NCBI GenBank assembly: GCA_028279595.1
Contig: JANQNK010000020.1
Location: forward strand, 310,001-374,000
DNA length: 64,000 nucleotides
From: Thermoplasmatota archaeon
Lineage (GTDB): Archaea > Thermoplasmatota > JAKEGO01
Direction of reading: 5' to 3'
Below the pieces are notes generated by a model. It was not told the DNA's origin. It did not search any database and saw only the letters and a list, made by a program, of their open reading frames with translations. Shown here one piece after another: positions 6,745-16,400 of this stretch (position 1 is its first letter; every line of letters starts with the position of its first letter). Both the position numbers and the translations under genes were made by a program.

Positions 6745-8383
6745 GCGGACCGAGAGGACGATGGACCCGAAGAACGCCCGGTGGCGCACCGACGAGCACG
6801 AGGTGGACGTCCAGTGGCGGGACATCGGAGGCATGCGCGAGGAGAAGAGCACGTTCAGGAGAATGGTGCGCTCCCTCGGGGAGACAGCGTCATATCCCTC
6901 GAAGGGCTTCGTGATATACGGCCCGGGCGGCTGCGGCAAGACGATGCTGGTGAGGGCGATCAGGAGGGAGGCCAAGCGCCAGGGCGTCGCATTCCATCGG
7001 ATCAGCTGTGCAGCTCTCTACATGGAATCGCAGCCGAAGCTCCGGCTCGACCACATCTTCCAGAGGGCCCTCGTACCCTCCGTCATCTATCTCGACAAGA
7101 TCGAGACACTCGCATACGCGGACGCCGCCGGCGCCGAGGAGGCCCGGACCAGCGAGAACCCGACCTTCGCGTACATGGCCGAGAAGATCGACTCCCTGCC
7201 GGACGGCGTGGTGCTGATCGTCGAGACGAACGAGCCGAACCTCCTTCCGGAGTTCCTTCTCAGGTCCGGTCGCCTCGAGAACCAGATCTATGTGCTACCA
7301 CCGGACGAATCGATACGGCATGAGATCTTCAGCAAGTTCCTCGACGACAAGGAGATGGCCGAACAGCTCGCCATCGACACCAAGGGCTACACGGGCGCCG
7401 ACATCATGAGGATCTCCGAGGAGATCAACGCCGGGCGGCTCAAGCCTTCCAAGGTACTTACCTTCAAATCATCCCTCAACTACGCGGAACACGCGAACTG
7501 CACTCTCTTCCAGAGACGCCACACCAGGGAGACCGTCTACCAGACAGACGTGGGATTCGAGGACATCGGAGGCCTGAAGGACGTCAAGAAGGACATCCAG
7601 TTCGCCATGGAGCTCATCAACGACGGAAAGCTCCAGAGGCGTCTAGGACTAGATGCCCCGAGGGGTATTCTACTCCAGGGCCCTCCTGGCTGCGGGAAGA
7701 CGATGCTCGCGAAGGCCATAGCCAACCAGCGCAAGGTCCCGCTCATCTCGCTCAAGGGAACGGACCTCCTCGCCAAGTGGCTCAACTGGTCCGTGCTGAA
7801 GGTCCGCGAGGTATTCACCGAGGCCGAGGAGAAGGCGCCATCGATAATATTCATCGACGAGCTCGACTCCGCCGCCCGAAGGCGCGGCGTCGAGGAGGGC
7901 GGCTCCGACGCCGTCGTCAGGGAGGTCGTCGGCGAGCTCCTGACCCAGATGGACGGCATCAAGGAGAAGGAGGACATCCTGGTCATCGCGGCTACGAACG
8001 ACCCGTGGTCGATAGACGACGCCCTGCTCAGGCCCGGCCGTTTCGACAAGATAATCTACGTCCCTCCCCCCGACGAGGATGGACGGCGCGAGATCATCGA
8101 CAAGGTCATCGGACGGTCGAAGATAAACCACGAGATCGACATCGAGCGCATAGTCAAGGCGACCGAGCACTACTCCGGCGCCGACCTCGAGAACATCTAC
8201 AACGAGACGCTCACCAGGCGCTACATAGAGCGAAAGAACCGTCTCCGGAAGATATCGACCAACGACTGGCTGAGGACCATCCAGGTCACTCCGCCATCTA
8301 TCTCCATGCATTCGCTGAAGTACTACGAGAACTTCCGAGCGGTCAAGAGGCTCGACAAGCACATCCCCGAGATGTACATGTGA
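6713..8383 (+). CDS. Tandem AAA+ ATPase, Cdc48-like, with degenerate first domain
   Basis: 556 residues with two AAA+ modules and no recognisable Cdc48 N-domain. Module 1 (about 35-245) has an intact Walker A GPGGCGKT (70-77), but its Walker B is VIYLDKIE with lysine 129 where a catalytic glutamate is expected. Module 2 (about 280-500) is complete: GPPGCGKT (323-330), IIFIDELD (378-385), sensor AATNDP, and LLRPGRFD. Its central pore-loop region reads AKWLNWS rather than the usual SKWVGES. The pattern suggests an ATP-binding but hydrolysis-poor first ring and an active second ring, acting as an unfoldase or remodeler. Start ATG 6713 lies within the upstream gene after GGAGG. The partner protein encoded upstream may be an adaptor or substrate (inference). 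Confidence 0.88.
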   Translation: MVETIRKALRERTERTMDPKNARWRTDEHEVDVQWRDIGGMREEKSTFRRMVRSLGETASYPSKGFVIYGPGGCGKTMLVRAIRREAKRQGVAFHRISCAALYMESQPKLRLDHIFQRALVPSVIYLDKIETLAYADAAGAEEARTSENPTFAYMAEKIDSLPDGVVLIVETNEPNLLPEFLLRSGRLENQIYVLPPDESIRHEIFSKFLDDKEMAEQLAIDTKGYTGADIMRISEEINAGRLKPSKVLTFKSSLNYAEHANCTLFQRRHTRETVYQTDVGFEDIGGLKDVKKDIQFAMELINDGKLQRRLGLDAPRGILLQGPPGCGKTMLAKAIANQRKVPLISLKGTDLLAKWLNWSVLKVREVFTEAEEKAPSIIFIDELDSAARRRGVEEGGSDAVVREVVGELLTQMDGIKEKEDILVIAATNDPWSIDDALLRPGRFDKIIYVPPPDEDGRREIIDKVIGRSKINHEIDIERIVKATEHYSGADLENIYNETLTRRYIERKNRLRKISTNDWLRTIQVTPPSISMHSLKYYENFRAVKRLDKHIPEMYM

Positions 8384-8448
8384 GTGGTCGGATCGACCGT
8401 TTCACCCCCGATAGCGTCGGATTTCTGCCCCTTTTTTAAATAATATCA

Positions 8449-8976
8449 GTGGTTCCGAGGTCGAAATCCAATGGACTGGCCCTTGGTGTGAAAGAGGGAA
8501 ACGTATTTATAACGTCGACGACAAAAATATACTTTGGTGGCAGGACGTTAGCAAAGACATACAAGGAATGTATACAGGTAGACTCCCTGTGCAACACGTT
8601 CACCGAGATGCTCTCCCGCGAGGGATTCAACATCTACAAGGTAAACAGAACCGATGAGGTTACCGAGGTCCAGCTTCTTCACAATGCCCCTCTCGTACTG
8701 GGGGATGTGGAGGCGATCGACATCGCGTTCCACAAGCTGGACGAAGGTTACAAGCTCGAGCTGAAGGTGGCCGTTCACGGCCGTGACATGGTGAACGTCC
8801 TACCCTCCGGCATCGAGATAATGGAGAACGCGATCGCCGACCTGACCCAGGGAAGCGGGCTCAGAAGGTATACCGTGGGCGTTCTCGGCGTCGGGGCACT
8901 GAACGCCTTCAGGGTCCAGAAACGCCTCCTTCGACAGCTGGAAGGCCTGGCAACGACCCCTCTGGGACATACCTGA
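8449..8976 (+). CDS. Small conserved-looking protein of unknown function
   Basis: Up to 175 residues from GTG 8449, but the start is uncertain: a strong TATA-like TTTTTTAAATAATA at 8431-8444 would place the mRNA start near 8466, after this GTG, so GTG 8488 or a later codon may be used. The protein is a mixed alpha/beta domain with a beta-rich middle (EVQLLHNAPLVLGDVEAID, YKLELKVAVHG) and a C-terminal helix ending LRRQLEGLATTPLGHT. No cysteines arranged for metal, no membrane segment and no family I recognise. It follows the AAA+ gene on the same strand after 65 bp and precedes a convergent TrmB gene. Confidence 0.6.
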   Translation: MVPRSKSNGLALGVKEGNVFITSTTKIYFGGRTLAKTYKECIQVDSLCNTFTEMLSREGFNIYKVNRTDEVTEVQLLHNAPLVLGDVEAIDIAFHKLDEGYKLELKVAVHGRDMVNVLPSGIEIMENAIADLTQGSGLRRYTVGVLGVGALNAFRVQKRLLRQLEGLATTPLGHT

Positions 8977-9028
8977 TATTACGAAGATAGGAGACATCGG
9001 CCGATGGTCCCAGCCATGGCCGGACAAT

Positions 9029-9754
9029 TCACTTCCTGGAGCCCTCGGGCTCGGCAGTCATTACCATGAACCTCTCAAGGTGGTCCGCCAGGAAGGCATT
9101 TGTCGTGAAACCCGCTGCAGATAGGTCCGGCGCTGCGATCAGCGCGTTCTCACCATCCGTTATCAGGTCCACCGCTATGATCCCCTCGCGCCGAAGCACC
9201 GTCGCCTCCTCGGGTACCTTCTGGAAGGGCGCCGTGATTATCGTGACATCGATGCTCCTGGCTACCAGTCCCTGGAACTCCCTCTGGTAGAGCTTCCTGA
9301 ACTCGGACATGTAAGGGACGGACAGGACGACGCTGTTGTCCGCGGTGTCGAGGAACTCGCGGATCTTCTCGATGACCCTGTTCCGGCCCGTAAGCGTGTA
9401 GATAAGCTGAGGGACCCCCGACTCGCTTATGCTCCCGTGGATGGAGGACAGCTCGCCGTAGACGCGCTGGACACGGTCGACGGTCTCGCCCTGGACCGAT
9501 TCGATGGGGTTCGGCTTGTATATCTTCGGCCTACCCTGGGTGACGATGATCAGTCCCTTTTCGACCAATGAGCTGAGGACCTTGTAGCTGGAGGTCCTTG
9601 GAATTCCGGCGGACTGGGCGATGAGTTCGGCGTCCCCATATCCCCGTGCAACGAGTGCGACGTATGCACGCGCCTCGTACGACGTCAGACCGAACTCCAT
9701 CAGGTCGTCGGCCAGGGCGTCGATCTGGTCCTTGAGCCGTTCCGGTGCTTCCAT
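9029..9754 (-). CDS. TrmB-family transcriptional regulator
   Basis: 241 residues. An N-terminal winged helix-turn-helix (about 20-85) has the TrmB signature FGLTSYEARAYVALVARG, a recognition-helix region GIPRTSSYKVLSSLVEKGLI, and a wing QGRPKIYKPNP. A short helix (about 90-115) leads to a C-terminal domain (about 120-235) with the alternating strands of the TrmB/phospholipase-D-like effector region. TrmB proteins are archaeal regulators, often of sugar uptake or central metabolism, that sense small ligands through the C-terminal domain. No transport operon is adjacent, so the target is unknown. It is convergent with the gene at 8449-8976. Confidence 0.88.
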   Translation of the reverse strand: MEAPERLKDQIDALADDLMEFGLTSYEARAYVALVARGYGDAELIAQSAGIPRTSSYKVLSSLVEKGLIIVTQGRPKIYKPNPIESVQGETVDRVQRVYGELSSIHGSISESGVPQLIYTLTGRNRVIEKIREFLDTADNSVVLSVPYMSEFRKLYQREFQGLVARSIDVTIITAPFQKVPEEATVLRREGIIAVDLITDGENALIAAPDLSAAGFTTNAFLADHLERFMVMTAEPEGSRK

Positions 9755-9797
9755 CTGCGCCCTCAGTATGCACCCGGACTAAAAATGTTCCGATGGA

Positions 9798-10424
9798 TCA
9801 GGCATAGTTCCAGGCCTTGCTGGCCGCAATGATGCCTAGAATGCCGATCGGTATCGTGATCACTCCGCCGATACCGCAGAGAACGGCACCCGCACGGTAG
9901 CTACGGGACCCGATCAAAGCCCCACCAATGATGAGGAGGATGGCTGTGAACAGGAACACCATTCGCAATATCTCGATGTCCATCACCAATGCCATGAGCA
10001 ATGCAATGCCGCCATTGGTCATCGCCAGGGCGACAGGAACATTAACGGACGGTTCTGTTGGATATGATTCTGGTTGAGGGTACGATTGCCCAGGATGTGG
10101 TGCAGCCTGCACGGGAACTGACTGCCCAGCAAGTCTGTCCTCCAGTGCGGAGAAGAACCGGTCGACGTTCTTACCGCTCTTCCCCCAGTCCATTGTGTAT
10201 GCGCTCGAACTGAATGTGACCCTGGTTCCCCGCTCATCCATACCCATGGTAACGATCAGGCTCTCTCCGTAGGAGGCCATAGACATACCTGCGCTCGCGT
10301 TTATGCGACCTCCCTGATAATCGACTGACTTGGTCTTGAACTTGCAGTCCGTCAAGGCCACCTGTGCGGCCGCGAAGACGACGTCGTAATGTTGGGAGTA
10401 TAGTCTCCACTCTTCGGCACCCAT
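9798..10424 (-). CDS. Unknown membrane protein with soluble N-terminal domain
   Basis: 208 residues. The first 95 residues form a soluble alpha/beta domain (YDVVFAAAQVALTDCKFKT, then a MSMASYGESLIVTMG strand pair and an SALEDRL helix), followed by a Pro/Gln/Ser-rich linker (about 98-125) and four hydrophobic segments to the end (about 127-205). This soluble-domain-plus-linker-plus-four-helix layout is common among archaeal membrane proteins of unknown role; I recognise no family. The start ATG 10424 has no strong ribosome-binding site. It lies between the TrmB gene and the end of the giant surface-protein gene, on the same strand as both. Confidence 0.7.
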   Translation of the reverse strand: MGAEEWRLYSQHYDVVFAAAQVALTDCKFKTKSVDYQGGRINASAGMSMASYGESLIVTMGMDERGTRVTFSSSAYTMDWGKSGKNVDRFFSALEDRLAGQSVPVQAAPHPGQSYPQPESYPTEPSVNVPVALAMTNGGIALLMALVMDIEILRMVFLFTAILLIIGGALIGSRSYRAGAVLCGIGGVITIPIGILGIIAASKAWNYA

Positions 10425-10484
10425 GTTCTCACGATCCCCATTTCTGCGAAATGTCTATTTGGGTCCGTATGTCACAACGACTAT

Positions 10485-13400
10485 TTACGGTTTCTTGATG
10501 ACCTTCTTCTTAGGGGTTTCCCATACCGCATCCTCGCTCGCCTCGGACTCGGCGAACTCCTGCCTGAGCTTCTCGTACTCGTTGGCGTCCATCATCTTCG
10601 CCGAGGGCTCCTTCTTCTTTGCTGGCGCGCTTCCCTTGCCCTTGATCCCGCCCTTCCTGAGCTTGAGGACGATCAGGACGAGAAGCACAAGCACGATAAT
10701 GAGGATCAGGCCTGCTATCAGCGGCATGAGCGAGCTCTGGTCCGACCTCTTGTCCTCCTCGGGCTCATCTCCGACGAGCAGCGTCTTCGTGAGGGTATTG
10801 TTGTCCTCATCGAGCTCGTTGACCTCGTCCTCCGTGTCCACCCTCATCGTCATCGTGTGTGAACCGATCTCGAGGTCCACGGCGAAGGAGATAGTATCGG
10901 ACCCACCTGCAGTCACACCTGTCAGTCGGTAGCTCTTGATGAGGTTCCCGTTGTGCGAGAACGTCACGTTCACCCCGGGCGAGTCGATGAGTCCGACGTT
11001 GTCCACGGTCGCGGCTATCGTGACCGTGCCGGGGAACTCGAGGTAGGTGATCGGGCTGTCAGTGAAGAATATGAAGGAGGGCTCGAGGTCCGGCCGGCTG
11101 TAGACGAAGTCGGCCTCGGCTGCCTCTGAATCGTAGGTCCCGTCCGAGGACGAGACGCTCCATGTGTAATTGCCGAGCGGTATCGCACCTAGCGTATACG
11201 TGGTCGCCGTCAGCGATGTCCTGACGATCTCGCCGGTCGGACCGTTCACGACGATGTCATAGGACACATCGTCGCCGTCCGGCTCGATGGACGCGTTCCA
11301 GACGAGGGTCGGGGGCGATCCCACGATCTCTCCGTCGGCAGGCGACACCAGGACCGGAACCGTCGGCGGGCCGTCGGTGATCGTCAACGACCCGCTGCTG
11401 GCCGAGTCGGAGACGCCTCCCGCGACGTCGGTGAATACGAGGACAGCCCTGTAGGTGCCCTCGCCTGCCGGTCCCAGGACCTCTATGGTCTCCGTGCCGT
11501 TCGTCTCTCCCGTCCCCGTCGCGAAGGTGCTTCCGTCCTTGTAGACGATGTAGCTGTAGCCCGCCACCCCGGATCCGTCGTCCGAGGCGATGAACGAGAT
11601 GAACAGGCCGTCCCGGTCGCCGGTCAGTATAAGCTGATCGACCTCTGGAGGCATGGTATCGACCATGAGGACCCCTGAAACCTCCCACGGACCTGCGAGT
11701 CCGGTCTGGGAGTTGCTGCCCATGGCCCTGAAGAGGTACTTCCTCGCGTGCATAAGGCTCGCGTTGTGCGTGAAGTTGAACGATGACCAGACCTCGCCGT
11801 CGTCCTCGACGCGCAGCGTCGTCCATGTGGCCGTCTCCGGATCGAGGTCCGAGCCGACCACCGCGAAGGCCATCTGCAGCGTGACGTTGGACACATTGCC
11901 AGCGGATATCACCTGCACGTTGGCCCAGTCATGCATCGACCAGTTGGTGGGCGTTCCCAGCCAAATGGACGGAAGTGAATCGTCGAGTATCACTTCCGCG
12001 TACTGTGTCCCGCTCAGACCGGCGCCGTTGGTGACCGTGATGGTCACATTGTACACGGCCGGGACCCATTTCATCTGCTTCATCAATACCTGATAGCCGG
12101 ACCCGTTCCAGGGTACGGTGTAGGAATCGATGGGGTTCCCGGAATCGTAGGTTAGTGTTATGTTGAGCGATACGACGTCCGAGTCGATGTCGGTCGCGTT
12201 GCCGACGTAGAACGATATCTGCGATATGTTCCACGATGGACTGTCGGGTACCGGAGCGTCGATCATTGGCGGAGTTACATCGACCAGGGTCACGTTGCCG
12301 CTCGTCTCGTTGATCCATCCGTGCGAGTCGCCGGAGATCGACGTCCCCTTGACCCTGAACCGGTACGCTCCGGCCGAGACTGGACCATCCAGGAATCCAC
12401 CCGAGACCGAGACGTTCAACCACTCGGTCCAGTTCCCGATCTCACCCCTGTCGATGAACGCGAAGCTCATCTGAACGTAGAGTTCGTCGAGTTCCCCCTC
12501 GACAGTGATGTTGGCGGGGAGGGCCTCGTGGGTCCACCACCCGCCCGGTACGGAGATGTTCACGAACGGCGGCGGCGTTATCGGCTCCCTGTATGTCAGG
12601 TTGAGGGTTGCGTCTATCATCAGGTGTGTTGCGTTCAGAATGCAGTTGTGCTCGCTCCCGTCGTAGTTAATCTCGGCGTTGTAGGTCAGGGCCATCTCGG
12701 CCTGGATCCCCTTGAGCACCTCGACGAGCGCTCCCGGGAGGGTGAAGTCGTTGACGACGATGAACTGACCATTGGTCTCGATGGCGGTCTGCAGGAGCTC
12801 TCCCATGTCCCAGTTCCCGTGGGCGATGACGTGGACCGTGGTCCCCGCGGAGATGTTCCCCAGGAGGTCCTCGTACTGCATGTGCTGCTTCGGATTCTCC
12901 GCATAGTTCGGACCGAACGCGATGATGAGCATGTGCTGCCGTCTACCTTCCAGGTCGTTCTCCACGATCGCGTCGTAGCAGTGCGCCTCGGAACCCTGGG
13001 CCACTGATGTGTTGAACGCATCGGCGATGACCTGCGCCGACGAGTTGAAGTCGCTGATCGGGTAGACATCCGTCGAATACTTGATGACCTCGACCGCCTC
13101 CGACGCGGTCAGGTTCTCGATGAACGGAAGCGTCCATTCGGTTACTGACGACCTCAATCTGGACGGCATGGAGTTGGACCAGTCCATGAGCACCGAGATG
13201 TTCCTGAGCGATGGGGTCCAGATGTCGATCTCACGATACCAGTCCTCCCAGAGCGAGGCTGTGGAGTTGTCGATATCCGTTATGTAGGTGTCGTTCGAGA
13301 GCTGGTACGTGAAGTGTACCTCGGTGAGCAGGTCCTCGAACCTCACGGTCCGCAGGTCGATCTCAGCGGACAGCACGATCGGACCCCTCTTCCGGTCGAC

Positions 13401-16400
13401 CGGGTCCCATCGGATCGCGTGCAGATCGTTGACATCGAAGGCCTGGAACTCGTACCTTATCCTGTGGCTGACGGGGAGCCTCGTGCTGAAGTTGAAGACC
13501 ACGCCGGATGCCCAGTCCGTGCTGCTCCCGACCTTGGTCATGTTGAAACCGCCCTCATCGAACGTACCGTCCTCGTAGGGGAAGGACGACTTGTATTTCC
13601 CATCGTTGTCGACGTCTATCCATACGACCGGGGTCCCATTGAGCGGGGCGTCGCCGTTGGGGTCCGTGTACAGTACCCTGAACTCGAACGACTGCGAAGC
13701 ATTCCCGAGGTCGGGGTAGACCCCGGTATCGATGTAGTTCGTCTCGTTGGTCCACTTCAGGTTCGGCGGCGCTATGTCCGATACGAACTCCTCGACATGG
13801 GACGTGCTCATGTCTACCGTCCTTGAATCCTCCCAGTACATGTAGCTGGCGTTGACCGTGACGTTCGGTGTGGTGGTCGACGAGCCTGTGTAGGTCTTGT
13901 ACGCCACCAGGAACCACCACGTCTCACCGCTGTTGTTGGTCTGCGGGTCGAATCCGCCGTATCCGTTCGTCTTGTACCTGTATTCGGAGTCCTCGAGGCA
14001 GTAGACATCCCCTAGCGGTATGGGTGTGAGGTCGAAGAAGAGGATCCTGACCCTGAGCCAGTTGCTGACGTCTAGGACCGCCACGTCGTTGATCTCGATG
14101 TCCCCCTCGTCGTACGTCACGTTCACGAAGAAGGCGTCCGCGTCCTCGGTCAGGTTCACCGGAACGTTCGAACCGGACGTGTCCGACGCCCTCATGGAGT
14201 TCCTGAACCCTTCGATGCACTTGAGCGCCTCGTCGGTCCTTTCGAAGGTCGCCCTCTTGATCTTGTTACGACTGCTCTCCTCGATGAGGATCCCTGTCTC
14301 AGCTCCGAAGAAATTGCAGTCGACGATCATGTTGAAATCGCTGAGGTTGAGATGCAGAGGGACGTCTATCCCGTAGAAGTCGCAGGCCTCGATCCTGCTG
14401 TCCGGAGCCTCGTACATGTAGATGGCGATGTCGTTCCCCGAGAACGTGCAGTTCTGGACCACGGTCTCGTTGGAATCGACGATCGAGATACCTGTGGCCG
14501 GTCCGCTGAGGTTACAGTCGATGACCCTTGTGAAATAGGACTGTGACCGTATCTCCACGCCGATGTCGCCGCCGAACACGTTCTGGTAGATCCTGTTCTC
14601 CTTCGACGCGGCTATCACGACGCAGGACGGGGCGTCGATGTCGTTTCCCCTGACATTCGTCTCCCTGCCTCCCGTGACCCTGACACCGGACTCGTTGGCC
14701 CGGATCTCGTTGTCCTCCACCGAGATGTTCCGCGAGAACCTCACCCATATCCCGTAGGGTGCCGCGTCCTCGATCATGTTCTCGGTGACCAGGATGTTCT
14801 CCGACTCCAGCATCTGGATCGCGAACTCCGAGTCGGATATCTCGTTGTCGATGATCGTTATGTTGCTCGCTTCGTACAGGTTGAAGCCCTTGTAGGTCCC
14901 GTTGAGGATGCAGCCTTCGACAGTGACATTGTCGGACTGCTGGATGGTGACATCGGCGTAGTAGTTCCAGTACAGGACGTTCCTTCCGAGGGTGAGGTCA
15001 TTGGCTCCCGTTATCAGGATACCTGAACCCGTCAGGTGGTTGTATCCGTTCCCGAACGCCACGTTGTCCGACACATCGAGGTTTCTGGGATCGCCCTTGA
15101 GCCGTATCCCGTACCTGTCGTTGGCCCGGAGACGGTTCCAGTTGACGGCGATGTCGTTACCGCCCCGGACGAATATCCCGTACCTGTTCTCCACGCATGT
15201 GTTGTTCCTGACGACGTTGTTGTCCCCGTCAACGTCGATGCCGGACGAGGTCGAGTTCGTCACCGTGTTGAAGGCGACGTGGTTGTCGCCACCCTCGATG
15301 ACTATCCCGTTCAGATTGTCGTTCAACGTGTTGTTCTCGACCGATGCGTCATCGACGCAGAGGACGCCGATATCGTTCCTGTTGATCCTGTTCCAAACGA
15401 CGGTGAGCTCTCCCACGGCCGGAATGCCGATGTCGTTGTTCAGGACGTCGCATCCCTCGACACGGGCCGAACCGCTCTCGAGCGTCACCCCGTACTTGTT
15501 GTTCTTCAGCGTGGACGATGTTACGTTCGCCGAGCTGTCGATGATGAGGACGCCGGACGTGCCGTTCTCAAGCACACAGGAGTCGACCGATGCCCATTCC
15601 GAATCGACGAACGTTATCTTTCCGGTGTTCGAGACCCGTTTCGCTGTAAGCTCGATCCCGGAGAGGTCCACCGAGTCGTTCCTGAAGAAGTAGTGGATCT
15701 CCTCGCCGTTCGCGATGTTCGTCATGTTGATCCAGTGGTCGTAACGCTCCTCGATGAAAAGCCCGTACTCGTCCGAGTCCATGTCGTTATCGTCTAGCCT
15801 GCACTTGCGTGAATCGATGAGTGATATCCCCCGCAGATTGTTCCTCATCGAATTGTCCCTCACGGTTATGTTGGTGGATTCTATGAGGAAGATGCCGCTG
15901 CCCTCCGCGTTGTTCCTGAGGATATTGTCCGAGACAACGATGTTCCTGCAGTTGTACAACGTCACCTTCCCGACATTGCTGACATCGTTTGCCGTGAGCG
16001 TTAGCGAATCGATGGACACGCTAGCGCCCTTGTCGTTATAGTAATAGACCGGTTCGGTGTTGACAAGACAGGACGTCTCGAGCTGATTGTCGAAGTTCCC
16101 CTCGATGTAATAGCCGTACTTGTCATTCCCGGACATGATCGTACTGGTGACCAGGTTCTCCTCCGTGTCGATGAGTGCGATCCCCGCCTGGTTGTTGCTC
16201 GAAGCCCCGCTCCAGTTTATCCAGTTGCCGCTCCCGCCTTCGATCCTTATGCCCCATTCGTTGTCGATGCAGGTCACGTTGTAGAGGTACGTGTCCGTGG
16301 TGTCGACGAGGCGGATCCCGTTGAACACCTGCCTGGACGTCAGATTGTGCACGTAGATGTCATTGCACTCGATCACCGTAAGGCCGCTATCCCCGACCGA

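Noticed and set aside
8471..8491. Six-codon leader peptide before the gene at 8449-8976
   Set aside because: A TATA box would put its ATG a few bases after the mRNA start, but nothing else (attenuator, conserved peptide) supports translation of it.
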